A stretch of DNA of 24,958 nt from Longimonas sp046498435 (lineage in GTDB: Bacteria > Bacteroidota > Rhodothermia > Rhodothermales > Salinibacteraceae). The notes under the pieces are model-generated. The model searched no databases, was not told where the DNA came from, and worked only from the letters and a program-made list of their open reading frames with translations. A program made the translations under genes and the position numbers. Below, in pieces: positions 1 through 8,927 of this stretch (the first letter of the stretch is position 1; every line of letters begins with the position of its first letter). The stretch is taken from NCBI RefSeq assembly GCF_046498435.1, contig NZ_JAWOAR010000357.1, forward strand, positions 1 through 24,958, written 5' to 3'.

Positions 1-15
1 GGTCGGCACAGGTTA

Positions 16-152
16 CCCGGCTATGGGCTGCAAATCCTTAGCCCGGGATCAGGAGCGAAGCGCTGGGAGCACCGCGACCGAGTACTCCTGGGGTGCGGAT
101 ATCCCGGGCGGCCTCCAACCTAACGTGTACATCGAAGTCTCGCACCTGGTAT
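16..152 (+). repeat. Structured dispersed repeat, copy 1 (long form)
   Basis: This segment matches 19509-19610 in the same orientation. There is one base difference in the right part, plus a 35-bp block (63-97) that is present only here and is bounded by GCG on both sides. It can fold: GGGCT 25-29 pairs with AGCCC 40-44, and CCCGGGAT 42-49 pairs with ATCCCGGG 101-108. The extra block carries its own GCACC/GGTGC pairing (69-73 with 92-96). Similarity to the other copy stops after 152. The left limit may be affected by the window edge. No coding capacity is credible. It may be a mobile-element remnant or a structured RNA or DNA family; which one cannot be told from two copies. Confidence 0.8.
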
Positions 153-189
153 TAGAACGTTTGAGGGCCCCCGAAAGACGATAGTAGAC

Positions 190-213
190 GCCGTAGGAAA
201 AGCCGTAGGAAAA
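190..213. repeat. 12-bp tandem duplication
   Basis: The unit GCCGTAGGAAAA occurs twice head to tail (190-201 and 202-213). It lies in the non-coding region just downstream of structured repeat copy 1. No function is evident. Confidence 0.75.
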
Positions 214-257
214 AAGACGACCTGGCTGCGACAGGGCAAACACAGTTAAAATGGATA

Positions 258-279
258 GCACGGTTGGATCCAACTGTGC
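258..279. promoter_or_regulatory. 22-bp near-perfect palindrome, possible operator
   Basis: The two 11-base half sites GCACGGTTGGA and TCCAACTGTGC are reverse complements except at one symmetric pair. There is no spacer, so the site reads as a two-fold symmetric protein-binding site rather than an RNA hairpin. It lies about 50 bases upstream of the -33 element of the candidate act promoter, a reasonable place for an activator site. The binding protein is unknown. Confidence 0.35.
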
Positions 280-325
280 ACCTATGCATTCCATAGAGTT
301 CCTTATAACACCTGTATGCAGCTTA

Positions 326-358
326 TTTTGAAACCTACCCGAAAACGAGTTAAGTTTG
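326..358 (+). promoter_or_regulatory. Candidate Bacteroidota-type promoter for the act-cox cluster
   Basis: TTTTG at 326-330 is followed, after 20 bases, by TAAGTTTG at 351-358. This fits the known Bacteroidota sigma-A pattern (TTG, 19-21 bases, TAnnTTTG) exactly. Transcription would start near 365, giving a leader of about 200 bases before actA. It is the best such match I found by eye in this gap, and no other gene lies downstream before actA. Confidence 0.5.
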
Positions 359-568
359 GTGAAAGTTCAACGGGGGGGTTGGCGTGCGGATATGCTAAGC
401 TGTATGTTGGGTATCCGTTTGGCGTACAGCCCCACGCTCTTACTTTATCTTGTGGAGAGCATCTCGTTGTCCCGTCAAACTGCACATAAGATCAGCGTAT
501 GTCCTTTGTAAGTTGAGAGGTGCGCATGCGCTGTAGCACTCCGGTAGTCCCTTGCTTATACCGTAGTT

Positions 569-1216
569 ATGGCACAGATATTTCCCAAAAAAGCGAATCT
601 GCTTCCCCTGCTTTCCCTGGGGGCTTCAGCCTTCGGGTTCGTGATTCTTGTTTTTCTGGTATGGTATTATTTCTCGCCCGAGTTTACGGATGTGGGGTAC
701 CGGCCGGAGCAGCCCGTCGAGTTTAGCCACGAGCTACACGCGGGGCAGCTCGATATGGACTGCCGCTACTGCCACAACTGGGTGGAAGAGGCCTCGCACT
801 CCAACGTGCCTGCCACGCAGACCTGCATGAACTGCCACAACCAGATCAAGACGGATTCGCCGAAGCTGGCCCCTGTGCGCGAGAGCTGGGCCGATGACGA
901 GCCTATTCAGTGGGTGAAGGTACACCACTTGCCCGATTATGCGAAGTTTAGCCATGCCTCGCACGTGGGAGCGGGCGTCGGCTGTGAAACGTGCCACGGG
1001 CGCATCGACGAGATGGAAGTTGTTTCGCAGTCGGAGCCGCTCTCGATGGGATGGTGCCTGGAATGCCACCGTCAGCCCGAGTTGTACCTGCGCCCCACCG
1101 AGGAAGTAACAACAATGGGCTATGTGCAACCGGCCGACTTTGTGGATCGCAATCTTGAGAAAGTGCGTCGCGAAGGTATTCAGCCTCCCACCAATTGCTC
1201 GGCCTGTCACTATTAA
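569..1216 (+). CDS. actA: ACIII subunit ActA, pentahaem membrane-anchored cytochrome c
   Basis: This is a 215-aa protein with an N-terminal membrane helix (about residues 14-34) and a periplasmic part bearing five CxxCH haem c sites: C65-H69, C86-H90, C139-H143, C163-H167 and C210-H214. Five haems and one anchor match ActA of alternative complex III, which passes electrons from the iron-sulfur subunit ActB towards the monohaem subunit and soluble or oxidase-bound cytochrome c. It is the first gene of the plus-strand respiratory cluster, 115 bp before actB. The start is the ATG directly before the hydrophobic anchor. An overlapping frame from 520 lacks any family features. The family call is firm; electron-transfer order is known from the family, not from this sequence. 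Confidence 0.95.
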   Translation: MAQIFPKKANLLPLLSLGASAFGFVILVFLVWYYFSPEFTDVGYRPEQPVEFSHELHAGQLDMDCRYCHNWVEEASHSNVPATQTCMNCHNQIKTDSPKLAPVRESWADDEPIQWVKVHHLPDYAKFSHASHVGAGVGCETCHGRIDEMEVVSQSEPLSMGWCLECHRQPELYLRPTEEVTTMGYVQPADFVDRNLEKVRREGIQPPTNCSACHY

Positions 1217-1331
1217 GCTGCGTTCTGTTGACGCCTTCTATTTCGGGAGGCCGCCTGTTTGAGCCTCCGGTGGCCCTACTGGCCCGGCCGCGACCCTCTT
1301 TGTTTACGAACGGTTTGACCCATCGATTTTC

Positions 1332-4300
1332 ATGATCGAGCTTGACGTTATCAACGATTCTAAGGACCTGTCTGGCGATGATACGTCGGGGCCGCAGTTT
1401 TGGCGGAGTCCTGCACAAATGAACGCCCCGGCTGACACGTCCGACCGCGACGAGTTTCAGGATGGCATGAGCACGCCGCCGAGTGGTGCTTCGCGGCGTC
1501 AGTTCCTGCAACTTATGGGGGCGGCCATAGCCATGGGCGGGCTCACAGCGTGTCGGCGTCCGGTCGAGAAAATCCTTCCGCATGCCCGCAATCCCGAAGA
1601 AGCCATTCCGGGCGTGCCCAACGAGTACGCAACGGCTATGCCCTTTCGGGGGCTGGTGCGTCCTGTAGTCGTGAAAAGCGATGACGGGCGGCCCACAAAA
1701 GCCGAGGGCAACCCCGACCATCCATACAGTGGAGGAGGGGTGAGCGCCTACGAACCGGCTTCGGTGCTGAACCTGTACGATCCCGACCGGTCGAAGCGCG
1801 TGCTCGATGATGGAAGCAACGTCGAGTGGAGCGACTTCATGAGCTTCTGCCGCACGCTCGGTGATGAGGCCGACAACCAGTCGGTTGCTGTCATTGCCCC
1901 ACCGTCCTCCTCGCCCACCATGCAGTCCATGCGGGAACGGCTGGAGAGTCGCTTTGCGGATGTGCAGTGGATCAGCTATGCGGCTGAGGGTGACGATGTC
2001 GTGGCACAAGGCATGCAGCAAGCATTTGGGGCACCACTGCGTCCAGCCTACGATTTTGGGGCCGCCGATGTTATTGTAAGCCTCGACGCCGACTTCCTTG
2101 GTGGTAGTGATCCGAACTTCCTGAACAACACTGCAACCTTTGCAGAGCATCGCACGGTAAGCGACCCGAGCGATGATATGAGCCGCCTGTATGCGGTCGA
2201 GAGTGCGTATACCACTACCGGCGGCATGGCCGACAACCGACTGCGTATGCAGGCACGCCGCATTGTGCATGTGGCCACCGCACTCGCTGCTGAACTTGGC
2301 GTAGATGTTGAGTCCACGGGGAGCCTTTCCGAACAAGAGCAAGAATACGTTGCAGCCGTGGCCGAAGACCTGCAAAATGCAGGCCCACAGAGCGTGCTGG
2401 TGGCAGGCGAAACGCAGCCCCCAGCTGTACATGCGCTCGCGATGGCAATCAACGAGCAGTTGGGTAGCCTTGGAGAAACGGTAACGTTATTCGATACCGG
2501 AGCCGAGACACCCTCCTTGCAAAGTGAGGCCCTCAGTGCACTCGTTGAGGACATGAGTAGCCGAGCCGTAGACACGCTCATCATGTTGGGGGTGAATCCT
2601 GCATACAGCGCGCCTGCCGAACTCGGGTTTACCGAGGCGATGCGACAGGTAGGTACGACCATTCATCTTGGAATGCATGTTGATGAGACGGCCCGTGCCG
2701 CCGACTGGCACGTCCCCCAAACCCACTATCTTGAATCGTGGGGCGATGGGCGCGCCTACGACGGCACTCTTTCGGTGATTCAGCCGCTCATTGATCCGCT
2801 CTACGAAGATGCGCATTCATCGCTTGAAGTCGTAAATGCATTGGCCACCGGCACCGATACCGCTGGATATGATCTGGTGCGCGAGGTGTGGCGTGAGCAG
2901 GTCGATGAGAACTTCGAAGACGTGTGGCGCCGCACGCTCCACGACGGATACCTCGAAGACAGCGCCTACGCGACCGTCGAGCCCGATGCCGTGGCGCTTC
3001 CCGAATCTATTGACCTGTACAGCGAAGAGGGCTACGAAGTAGTTACGCGTCTGGACCCCACCCTGCTCGATGGGCGGTTCTCCAATAACGCCTGGATGCA
3101 GGAGCTGCCAGATCCCATCACCAAAATTGTGTGGGATAACGTGGCGCTCATGAGCCCCGCAACGGCAGATGAGTTAGACGTTGAGGTTACCTACGACGCG
3201 GGGGTGTTCCGGGCCGATGAGATCGAGATTGAGGTCAACGACGCGGCTGTGACGCTTCCAGTCTGGATTCAACCCGGCTTCCCTGACGGCTCCATTGGCG
3301 TGACGATGGGATATGGACGAGCCCTCTCAACCCGCCGGTCGAAGCGCAGCACACCCTTCTGGAATACTGACGAATACACTGACATCTACGGCGATGGGCC
3401 GCTGGCTGGAGGCGTGCAGGACGATGGCACGTCGTATGAGCCTGTGGGCACGAATGTGGCGCCCATCCGCTCAAATAATGGACGCATTGCTACCGGTGCT
3501 TCCATACGTAAAGTGGGAAGCGGATACAAAATCGTATCTACCCAGGAGCACGGCTCCATGGAAGGCCGCCCGCTGGCACGGTGGTCTACGCTCGAAGAGT
3601 TCCGCGATGCTCCCGAGCACATCAGCGAGATGGGCGAGCCAGTGCCCGGTCCTGAAGAGTCGTATGAGGAGTACCCGGAGCTGTGGTCGGAGAACCATCC
3701 GTCGGAGCAGCCCGCCATGAAAGACAATCCCTACTACGACAATCAGTGGGGCATGGTCATCGACCTGAACACATGCATGGGGTGCAATGCCTGCGTGATA
3801 GCATGCACCAGCGAAAATAACGTGCAGGTGGTCGGGAAAGAGGAAGTGGGAAATGGGCGCCACATGTACTGGATGCGCATGGATCGCTACTACGTGAGCG
3901 AAGACGCGAGCGACGAGGATCCGGAGATGGTGACGCAGCCGGTTACGTGTCATCATTGCGAAAACGCGCCGTGCGAATCGGTATGTCCGGTTGCGGCTAC
4001 AGTGCACTCGCCTGATGGTACCAACCAGATGGTGTACAACCGCTGCATCGGTACACGCTATTGCTCGAACAACTGCCCGTACAAGGTGCGCCGGTTTAAC
4101 TACTACAACTGGGTGGGTACGCTGCCCGATCAGGTGCAGATGGCCCAAAACCCACGTGTAACTGTGCGTTCGCGCGGCGTCATGGAGAAGTGCACATTCT
4201 GCATTCACCGCGTGCGCGACACGCAGCGCCAGGCACGCAACGAAGACCGCCCCATGCAGACCGACGAAGTGCAAACGGCCTGTCAGCAGGCGTGTCCCAC

Positions 4301-4484
4301 CAATGCCATCACGTTTGGCGACCTGAACGACCCCGACAGCGAACTGGTGGCACAGCGCGAGAACCCGCGTCGCTACGAAATGCTCGACTACCTGAACACG
4401 AAACCGCGTCTGTCCTACCTTGGGCGCGTCCGGAACCCCAACCCTCGCCTGGATACAGCCGACGCATCGTCTGAAACGGCGTAG
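1332..4484 (+). CDS. actB: ACIII subunit ActB, fused molybdopterin-like and iron-sulfur protein
   Basis: This 1050-aa protein begins with the extended Tat region of this family: the FWRSP motif near residue 23, then SRRQFLQLMG with twin arginines at 55-56. It ends in LTAC (71-74), a possible lipobox. The first two thirds resemble a molybdopterin oxidoreductase domain that in ACIII holds no molybdenum. The C-terminal domain carries ferredoxin-type clusters: C815/C818/C821/C825, C873/C876/C881/C885, C905/C911/C915 and C954/C957/C984/C988. In CIGTRYC, Thr908 replaces the usual second cysteine, which fits the single [3Fe-4S] cluster known in ACIII beside three [4Fe-4S]. The conserved pre-Tat motif supports the start at 1332 over the internal Met46. 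It is exported folded and docks on ActA and ActC. Confidence 0.95.
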   Translation: MIELDVINDSKDLSGDDTSGPQFWRSPAQMNAPADTSDRDEFQDGMSTPPSGASRRQFLQLMGAAIAMGGLTACRRPVEKILPHARNPEEAIPGVPNEYATAMPFRGLVRPVVVKSDDGRPTKAEGNPDHPYSGGGVSAYEPASVLNLYDPDRSKRVLDDGSNVEWSDFMSFCRTLGDEADNQSVAVIAPPSSSPTMQSMRERLESRFADVQWISYAAEGDDVVAQGMQQAFGAPLRPAYDFGAADVIVSLDADFLGGSDPNFLNNTATFAEHRTVSDPSDDMSRLYAVESAYTTTGGMADNRLRMQARRIVHVATALAAELGVDVESTGSLSEQEQEYVAAVAEDLQNAGPQSVLVAGETQPPAVHALAMAINEQLGSLGETVTLFDTGAETPSLQSEALSALVEDMSSRAVDTLIMLGVNPAYSAPAELGFTEAMRQVGTTIHLGMHVDETARAADWHVPQTHYLESWGDGRAYDGTLSVIQPLIDPLYEDAHSSLEVVNALATGTDTAGYDLVREVWREQVDENFEDVWRRTLHDGYLEDSAYATVEPDAVALPESIDLYSEEGYEVVTRLDPTLLDGRFSNNAWMQELPDPITKIVWDNVALMSPATADELDVEVTYDAGVFRADEIEIEVNDAAVTLPVWIQPGFPDGSIGVTMGYGRALSTRRSKRSTPFWNTDEYTDIYGDGPLAGGVQDDGTSYEPVGTNVAPIRSNNGRIATGASIRKVGSGYKIVSTQEHGSMEGRPLARWSTLEEFRDAPEHISEMGEPVPGPEESYEEYPELWSENHPSEQPAMKDNPYYDNQWGMVIDLNTCMGCNACVIACTSENNVQVVGKEEVGNGRHMYWMRMDRYYVSEDASDEDPEMVTQPVTCHHCENAPCESVCPVAATVHSPDGTNQMVYNRCIGTRYCSNNCPYKVRRFNYYNWVGTLPDQVQMAQNPRVTVRSRGVMEKCTFCIHRVRDTQRQARNEDRPMQTDEVQTACQQACPTNAITFGDLNDPDSELVAQRENPRRYEMLDYLNTKPRLSYLGRVRNPNPRLDTADASSETA

Positions 4485-4540
4485 CTGCGGCGTACCCTCT
4501 GGCCTCCACGCTCACCCTGTTGAATCAAGCGTAGAAACCC

Positions 4541-6076
4541 GTGGACAATCGTACTGAACATAACGACGGGCCCGACGGCCACGACAACTTCCACGAGCGT
4601 CCCCGGCTCGTGAAGGGCGGGCTCACGTTTAATGACATCACTGAGTTGGTGTCGTATCATGCCGAGCGCAAAACGCCCAAAGCATGGTTCGTGGCCTTTG
4701 CTTTTGCCTCTAGCGGTGCAGTATTACTGCTGGCCATGCTGGCGTATCAAATCTACAACGGTGTGGGGGTGTGGGGCAACAACCAGCCGGTAGCGTGGGG
4801 ATGGCCCATCGTGAACTTTGTGTTCTGGGTGGGTATTGGCCATGCTGGAACGCTGATCTCAGCCATTCTCTTTCTTTTTCGGCAGCAGTGGCGCACATCC
4901 ATCAACCGCGCTGCCGAGGCGATGACCATCTTCGCCGTGATCTGTGCGCTCATCTTCCCTACATTCCACGTGGGGCGGGTCTGGGCCATCTACTGGACGC
5001 TTCCCATCCCGAACCAGATGGAAATGTGGCCGCAGTTTAAGAGTCCGCTGCTCTGGGACGTATTTGCCGTGTCGAGCTATTTCCTCGTATCGTTGATCTT
5101 CTGGTACGTGGGCATGGTGCCTGACCTGGCCACCTTCCGGGATCGGGCCAAAGGATTCTTTCGCAAGCGCATTCTGGGCTTCCTGTCGCTTGGATGGACG
5201 GGTGCAAACCGCCACTGGCGTAACTACGAAAAAGCATACTTGCTGCTGGCAGGGCTGGCCACACCGCTTGTGCTTTCTGTGCACTCGGTGGTGTCGTTTG
5301 ACTTTGCCGTTTCCATTCTTCCGGGCTGGCATACCACGATCTTTCCGCCGTACTTTGTGGCGGGAGCCATCTTCTCCGGCTTTGCGATGGTGGTTACGTT
5401 GCTCGTCATTACACGCAAGATCTATAGCCTGGAGAACCTGATTACGATCGACCACCTCGAAAAAATGAACGTCATCATTCTGGTGACAGGGACGATCGTC
5501 GGGTTCGCTTACATCACGGAGTTCTTCATTGCGTGGTACTCGGGGCTTGAATATGAGCAGTACGCATTCTTGAACCGCGCCTTCGGACCCTACGCGTGGG
5601 CCTACTGGATTATGATGACATGTAACCTGGTTACGCCGCAGCTCTTCTGGTTCAAAAAGCTGCGCCGGTCGATTCCGGTGATGTTTGCGCTCTCTATTTT
5701 TGTGAACATCGGGATGTGGTTTGAGCGCTTCGTGATTACGATTACGTCGCTGCACCGCGACTTCCTGCCCAGCTCCTGGGGCTACTACACGCCTACCATT
5801 GTTGATGTGCTCACGTTTGTGGGGACGTTCGGGCTCTTCTTTACGCTGTTTCTCCTCTTCCTGCGCTTCATTCCTATTGTAGCAATGGCCGAGGTAAAAA
5901 CCGCACTCCCCGAGTCCGACCCGCACCACTACGAGGGCGACGGGCAAACGGCTTCGGCCAGCGAACGCAACACGCCCTACATCAAGCCCTCACAAGGATA
6001 CCAGAGCTACCGTGGAGGACGCCAGGGCACGCCGCTCTCCGATGATGATGGAGCGGACGACGACCGCACGGCATAA
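4541..6076 (+). CDS. actC: ACIII subunit ActC, NrfD/PsrC-type quinol-oxidising membrane subunit
   Basis: This 511-aa protein starts with GTG, 56 bp after actB. It has a hydrophilic N-terminus of about 45 residues, around ten membrane helices and a charged 50-residue C-terminal tail. The family is NrfD/PsrC (polysulfide reductase NrfD). Candidate quinone-site residues seen here are His143 (in FPTFHVGR), Asp173 (in LLWDVFAV) and Asp254 (in VSFDFAV). They correspond closely to the His and Asp residues I recall being proposed in the Rhodothermus ACIII structure. The IGHAGT motif at 99-104 is typical of the family. It would oxidise menaquinol and pass electrons to the ActB clusters. No earlier in-frame start is better supported. 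Confidence 0.93.
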   Translation: MDNRTEHNDGPDGHDNFHERPRLVKGGLTFNDITELVSYHAERKTPKAWFVAFAFASSGAVLLLAMLAYQIYNGVGVWGNNQPVAWGWPIVNFVFWVGIGHAGTLISAILFLFRQQWRTSINRAAEAMTIFAVICALIFPTFHVGRVWAIYWTLPIPNQMEMWPQFKSPLLWDVFAVSSYFLVSLIFWYVGMVPDLATFRDRAKGFFRKRILGFLSLGWTGANRHWRNYEKAYLLLAGLATPLVLSVHSVVSFDFAVSILPGWHTTIFPPYFVAGAIFSGFAMVVTLLVITRKIYSLENLITIDHLEKMNVIILVTGTIVGFAYITEFFIAWYSGLEYEQYAFLNRAFGPYAWAYWIMMTCNLVTPQLFWFKKLRRSIPVMFALSIFVNIGMWFERFVITITSLHRDFLPSSWGYYTPTIVDVLTFVGTFGLFFTLFLLFLRFIPIVAMAEVKTALPESDPHHYEGDGQTASASERNTPYIKPSQGYQSYRGGRQGTPLSDDDGADDDRTA

Positions 6077-6117
6077 CCTGATCCCTCTGCTCTACTGACA
6101 ATGAACTCTTGCTGACC

Positions 6118-6717
6118 ATGACACTAATTCAGGAAATTAAGGCGTCGATGGGCATCTTCGAGGGTGCCGATGATGGGGCGTATGGGCTGCTTGCCGAGTT
6201 TCCGCATCCCGGTGCTCTGCTCCACGCCGCCGAAGCCACGCGCGAGGCCGGCTACAAGCAGTTCGACACCCACTCCCCCTTTCCCGTGCATGGCATGGAT
6301 GAGGCTATGGGGCTGGGCAACTCCAAAGTGGGCTATTTCACCTTCATCGGAGGGCTAACCGGATGCTTGGGAGGGGCGCTCATGATGTGGTGGATGGGAG
6401 CCGTTGACTATCCGATCAACATCAGCGGCAAGCCCTTCTTTTCCATTGAGCCATCGGTGCCCATTATGTTTGAGCTGACCATTGTGGTCGCGGCAGTGGT
6501 TACTGTGGGGGCGATGCTTGCACTCAATGGACTGCCCCGCCCGTACAACCCGCTCTTCTACTCTGAGCGTTTTAGCCGTGCCACCGACGATAGCTTCTTC
6601 CTTCACATTGCCGCCGGTGATGCACAGTTCGACCGCGAGGAGACTGCTGCCTTCCTGCGCAAGCTTGGGGCAGAGCATGTCGAGCTTATCTATGATGACG
6701 AAGCAGTAGATGCGTAA
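6118..6717 (+). CDS. actD: ACIII subunit ActD (DUF3341 membrane protein)
   Basis: This 199-aa protein matches the DUF3341 layout: a cytoplasmic N-terminal domain with the GLLAEFPHPGALLHA stretch, then two membrane helices (about 88-108 and 124-145), then a C-terminal domain ending in a short acidic tail. In ACIII this subunit carries no cofactor and is structural, packed against ActC. I chose ATG 6118; an in-frame TTG three codons upstream (6109) is possible but less likely. The gene sits between actC and actE with gaps of about 40-46 bp, consistent with one transcript. Confidence 0.92.
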   Translation: MTLIQEIKASMGIFEGADDGAYGLLAEFPHPGALLHAAEATREAGYKQFDTHSPFPVHGMDEAMGLGNSKVGYFTFIGGLTGCLGGALMMWWMGAVDYPINISGKPFFSIEPSVPIMFELTIVVAAVVTVGAMLALNGLPRPYNPLFYSERFSRATDDSFFLHIAAGDAQFDREETAAFLRKLGAEHVELIYDDEAVDA

Positions 6718-6763
6718 CTTGCCGCGCCTCCCCTTTATGGTTGATCCTAACCTGCACAGTAGC

Positions 6764-7402
6764 ATGCGTTACCTTGTATTTTCCCTTGCGGCCCTGGCGC
6801 TCGTGCTCACCGGATGCCGGGGCATGGAGTCGGAAGAGACCCCCGTCCACCCGAACCAGGACATGGACTACCAAGAGCGGTTCAATGCCCAAGATGCCAA
6901 CCCATTCTTTGCCGATAACGCCGCGATGCGTAAACCAGTATCCGGCACTGTAGCACGTGGCTTTCTGCGTGAAGATAGTGCTCTGTACACAGGCCGAGAT
7001 GACGACGGGGTGCTCGTAGAGAGCAACCCCGTTGATATATCGCAGGCAGTGGTGCAGCGTGGCAAAGAACGCTACGAAGTATACTGCTCTGTATGTCACG
7101 GAATCGCTGGCGACGGTGAAGGCATTATCATGACGGGCGACTATGGCTACACGCCTGCTCCCACGTTTCATGCCGACCGGCTTCGCAACGAAGAGCCCGA
7201 TGGCCACTTTTACGATGTAATCACCAACGGCATCCGGAGCATGCCGGGCTATGCCTCCCAGATCGCCGTGCAAGATCGCTGGGCCATTGTGGCGTATATC
7301 CGGGCGCTTCAGCGTAGCCAAAATGCCAGCGAAGACGACCTCCCCGAAAGCGCTCGCGTAGAAATAGAGCAAGGCGAAAGCGCCAACATTACGGTTGAGT
7401 AA
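6764..7402 (+). CDS. actE: ACIII subunit ActE, monohaem cytochrome c lipoprotein
   Basis: From ATG 6764 the 212-aa product opens with MRYLVFSLAALALVLTGC, a lipoprotein signal with lipobox LTGC (Cys18). An upstream in-frame ATG at 6710 would overlap actD and bury the signal peptide behind 18 residues, so I prefer 6764. One haem c site, CSVCH, lies at 108-112, and Met160 in RSMPGYASQ is the likely sixth ligand. This fits ActE, the monohaem subunit that hands electrons out of ACIII to the cytochrome c domain of the oxidase or to soluble carriers. The C-terminal tail is acidic. Confidence 0.93.
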   Translation: MRYLVFSLAALALVLTGCRGMESEETPVHPNQDMDYQERFNAQDANPFFADNAAMRKPVSGTVARGFLREDSALYTGRDDDGVLVESNPVDISQAVVQRGKERYEVYCSVCHGIAGDGEGIIMTGDYGYTPAPTFHADRLRNEEPDGHFYDVITNGIRSMPGYASQIAVQDRWAIVAYIRALQRSQNASEDDLPESARVEIEQGESANITVE

Positions 7403-7478
7403 GTGCTTCTGAATAAGCGCCTGCCTCCCCGTTTCGCATAGATCGCGGCTCCCCCGCTGAACCTTCGACTGTTACGTT

Positions 7479-8741
7479 ATGTCTGATACCGAATCGCGCT
7501 CGTCCTCGCTACTCACGTGGCTGATTGATCCGCTACGGTCTACCGTGGATTCGGCGCCCAATGCCTTCACGTTTACTGGCGATCGGCGCGCGTGGCTGGT
7601 ACCTGTTGCACTGGGACTGGCCCTGCTTGCCATTAGTGCACTCGGGTGGCTCGTAAATCCAGAGCGGTTTTATGTGTCGTACCTCATCGGGTGGACGTTC
7701 TGCCTGACCATTAGTCTGGGGGCGCTCTTCTTCCTGTTCTTTAACCATTTAACAAAGGCAGGATGGAGTATCGTTGTGAACCGAATCAACGAATCCCTTC
7801 TATGGGGTTTTCCCATGCTTGCACTGCTATTCATCCCCGTGCTTTTTGGGATGGATGACCTGTACAAGTGGACCCGCCCCGAGGTTATCACAGAGGGAAG
7901 TCCGAAGTACGACGAACTCATTGCTGGCAAAACGCCCTATCTCAATACCCCGTTTTGGAGTATCCGAATGGCCATCTACTTTGCCATTTGGTCGCTGCTT
8001 TCATATCGGCTGTATACCTTCTCGGTCACCCAAGATGTGACTGGAGATCCAGAGATTATGGCGAAGCTGCGCTCAACCAGTGCATGGGGACTTCCCCTTG
8101 TTGCAGTAACGGTTGCTTTTGCCAGCTACGACATCCTCATGTCAACCGATGCCCACTGGTACTCCACCATATTCGGCATCTACCTGTTCGCTGGGGCGAT
8201 GCTGTCGCTCATCTCCATAATGATCATTATCGGGACGAGCCTTCAGCGTAGTGGAATGCTTGGGGATACGATCACGCCCGAGCATTATCATGATCTCGGC
8301 AAGTACCTGTTTGGGTTTACCGTGTTCTGGGCCTACATTGCTTTCAGTCAGTACCTGCTGATCTGGTATGCTGGGATTCCGGAAGTAACTATCTTCTACC
8401 GGCATCGTCTGGAGCATGCATGGGAGTGGCACAGCGCGATGCTTATTCTCTTCCACTTTGCCGTGCCCTTCTTCCTTCTGCTTCCACAAATTACCAAGCG
8501 CATCCCCGTGGTGCTTGGCATCTTGGCGGTGTGGCTCTTCGGCATGCACTGGTTTGATCTGCACTGGATTACGATGCCTAACCTCTTCGAAGATGGCGGA
8601 TTCCACTGGCTCGACTTTACAACCTGGCTTGGGCTTCTGGGGTTATTTTTGGGAGCAACTGTGTACCGGCTAAGTCGCCATGCATTGGTGCCGCATCGGC
8701 ATCCGTACCTGCAGGAGTCAATGCACTTTGAAAACGTGTAG
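7479..8741 (+). CDS. actF: ACIII subunit ActF, ten-helix NrfD-like membrane subunit
   Basis: This 420-aa polytopic protein has about ten predicted membrane helices, as expected for ActF, the diverged paralogue of ActC. The N-terminus is short and hydrophilic (about 35 residues). The C-terminus ends in a short basic and His-containing segment (HALVPHRHPY). In ACIII, ActF binds no cofactor and is thought to contribute to quinone access or to a proton path; that role is not settled. It is the last ACIII gene, 76 bp after actE and 186 bp before the next gene. That gap is larger than others in the cluster, but I saw no clear terminator or promoter in it. Confidence 0.93.
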   Translation: MSDTESRSSSLLTWLIDPLRSTVDSAPNAFTFTGDRRAWLVPVALGLALLAISALGWLVNPERFYVSYLIGWTFCLTISLGALFFLFFNHLTKAGWSIVVNRINESLLWGFPMLALLFIPVLFGMDDLYKWTRPEVITEGSPKYDELIAGKTPYLNTPFWSIRMAIYFAIWSLLSYRLYTFSVTQDVTGDPEIMAKLRSTSAWGLPLVAVTVAFASYDILMSTDAHWYSTIFGIYLFAGAMLSLISIMIIIGTSLQRSGMLGDTITPEHYHDLGKYLFGFTVFWAYIAFSQYLLIWYAGIPEVTIFYRHRLEHAWEWHSAMLILFHFAVPFFLLLPQITKRIPVVLGILAVWLFGMHWFDLHWITMPNLFEDGGFHWLDFTTWLGLLGLFLGATVYRLSRHALVPHRHPYLQESMHFENV

Positions 8742-8927
8742 CTCTGGCTGCCCTGCAACAACGGATCGCCCCCCCGGCTACAGCTGTACAGCTTTGTCCC
8801 CTGAAGCGAGCTACCGCGCTTTAGCCGTATTTTCGCTCCGCATTTCGACCCTCGCGTTAGGGTTGTTCATACATAAGATTGCCCGTACAAGCGAACACGC
8901 TCTGCTGACACGCCTTTGCCATCCGCT

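Larger units (their letters stand above)
153..568. other. Non-coding leader region upstream of the act-cox cluster
   Basis: No believable gene lies here; the short minus-strand frames at 49-294 and 303-485 show no protein-like features. The stretch holds a 12-bp tandem duplication, a 22-bp near-palindrome and a Bacteroidota-type promoter, each listed separately. If that promoter is used, actA would have an untranslated leader of roughly 200 bases. There is no clear Shine-Dalgarno motif before the actA ATG, which is usual in Bacteroidota. Confidence 0.6.

Noticed and set aside
49..294. 81-codon minus-strand frame over repeat copy 1
   Set aside because: It reads through the hairpins and tandem repeat, and the frame is not preserved in copy 2.
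948..2432. 494-codon open frame on the minus strand
   Set aside because: It lies wholly opposite actA and actB, has biased Arg/His/Pro composition and no domain. It is a GC-driven shadow.
1332..4484. Functional molybdenum oxidoreductase (for example polysulfide or nitrate reductase)
   Set aside because: The extended Tat motif, fused FeS domain and actA/actC-F neighbours identify ActB, whose molybdopterin-like domain is known to lack the cofactor.
4859..5947. 362-codon minus-strand frame
   Set aside because: It is antisense to actC, very rich in charged residues and Arg/His, with no recognisable motif.
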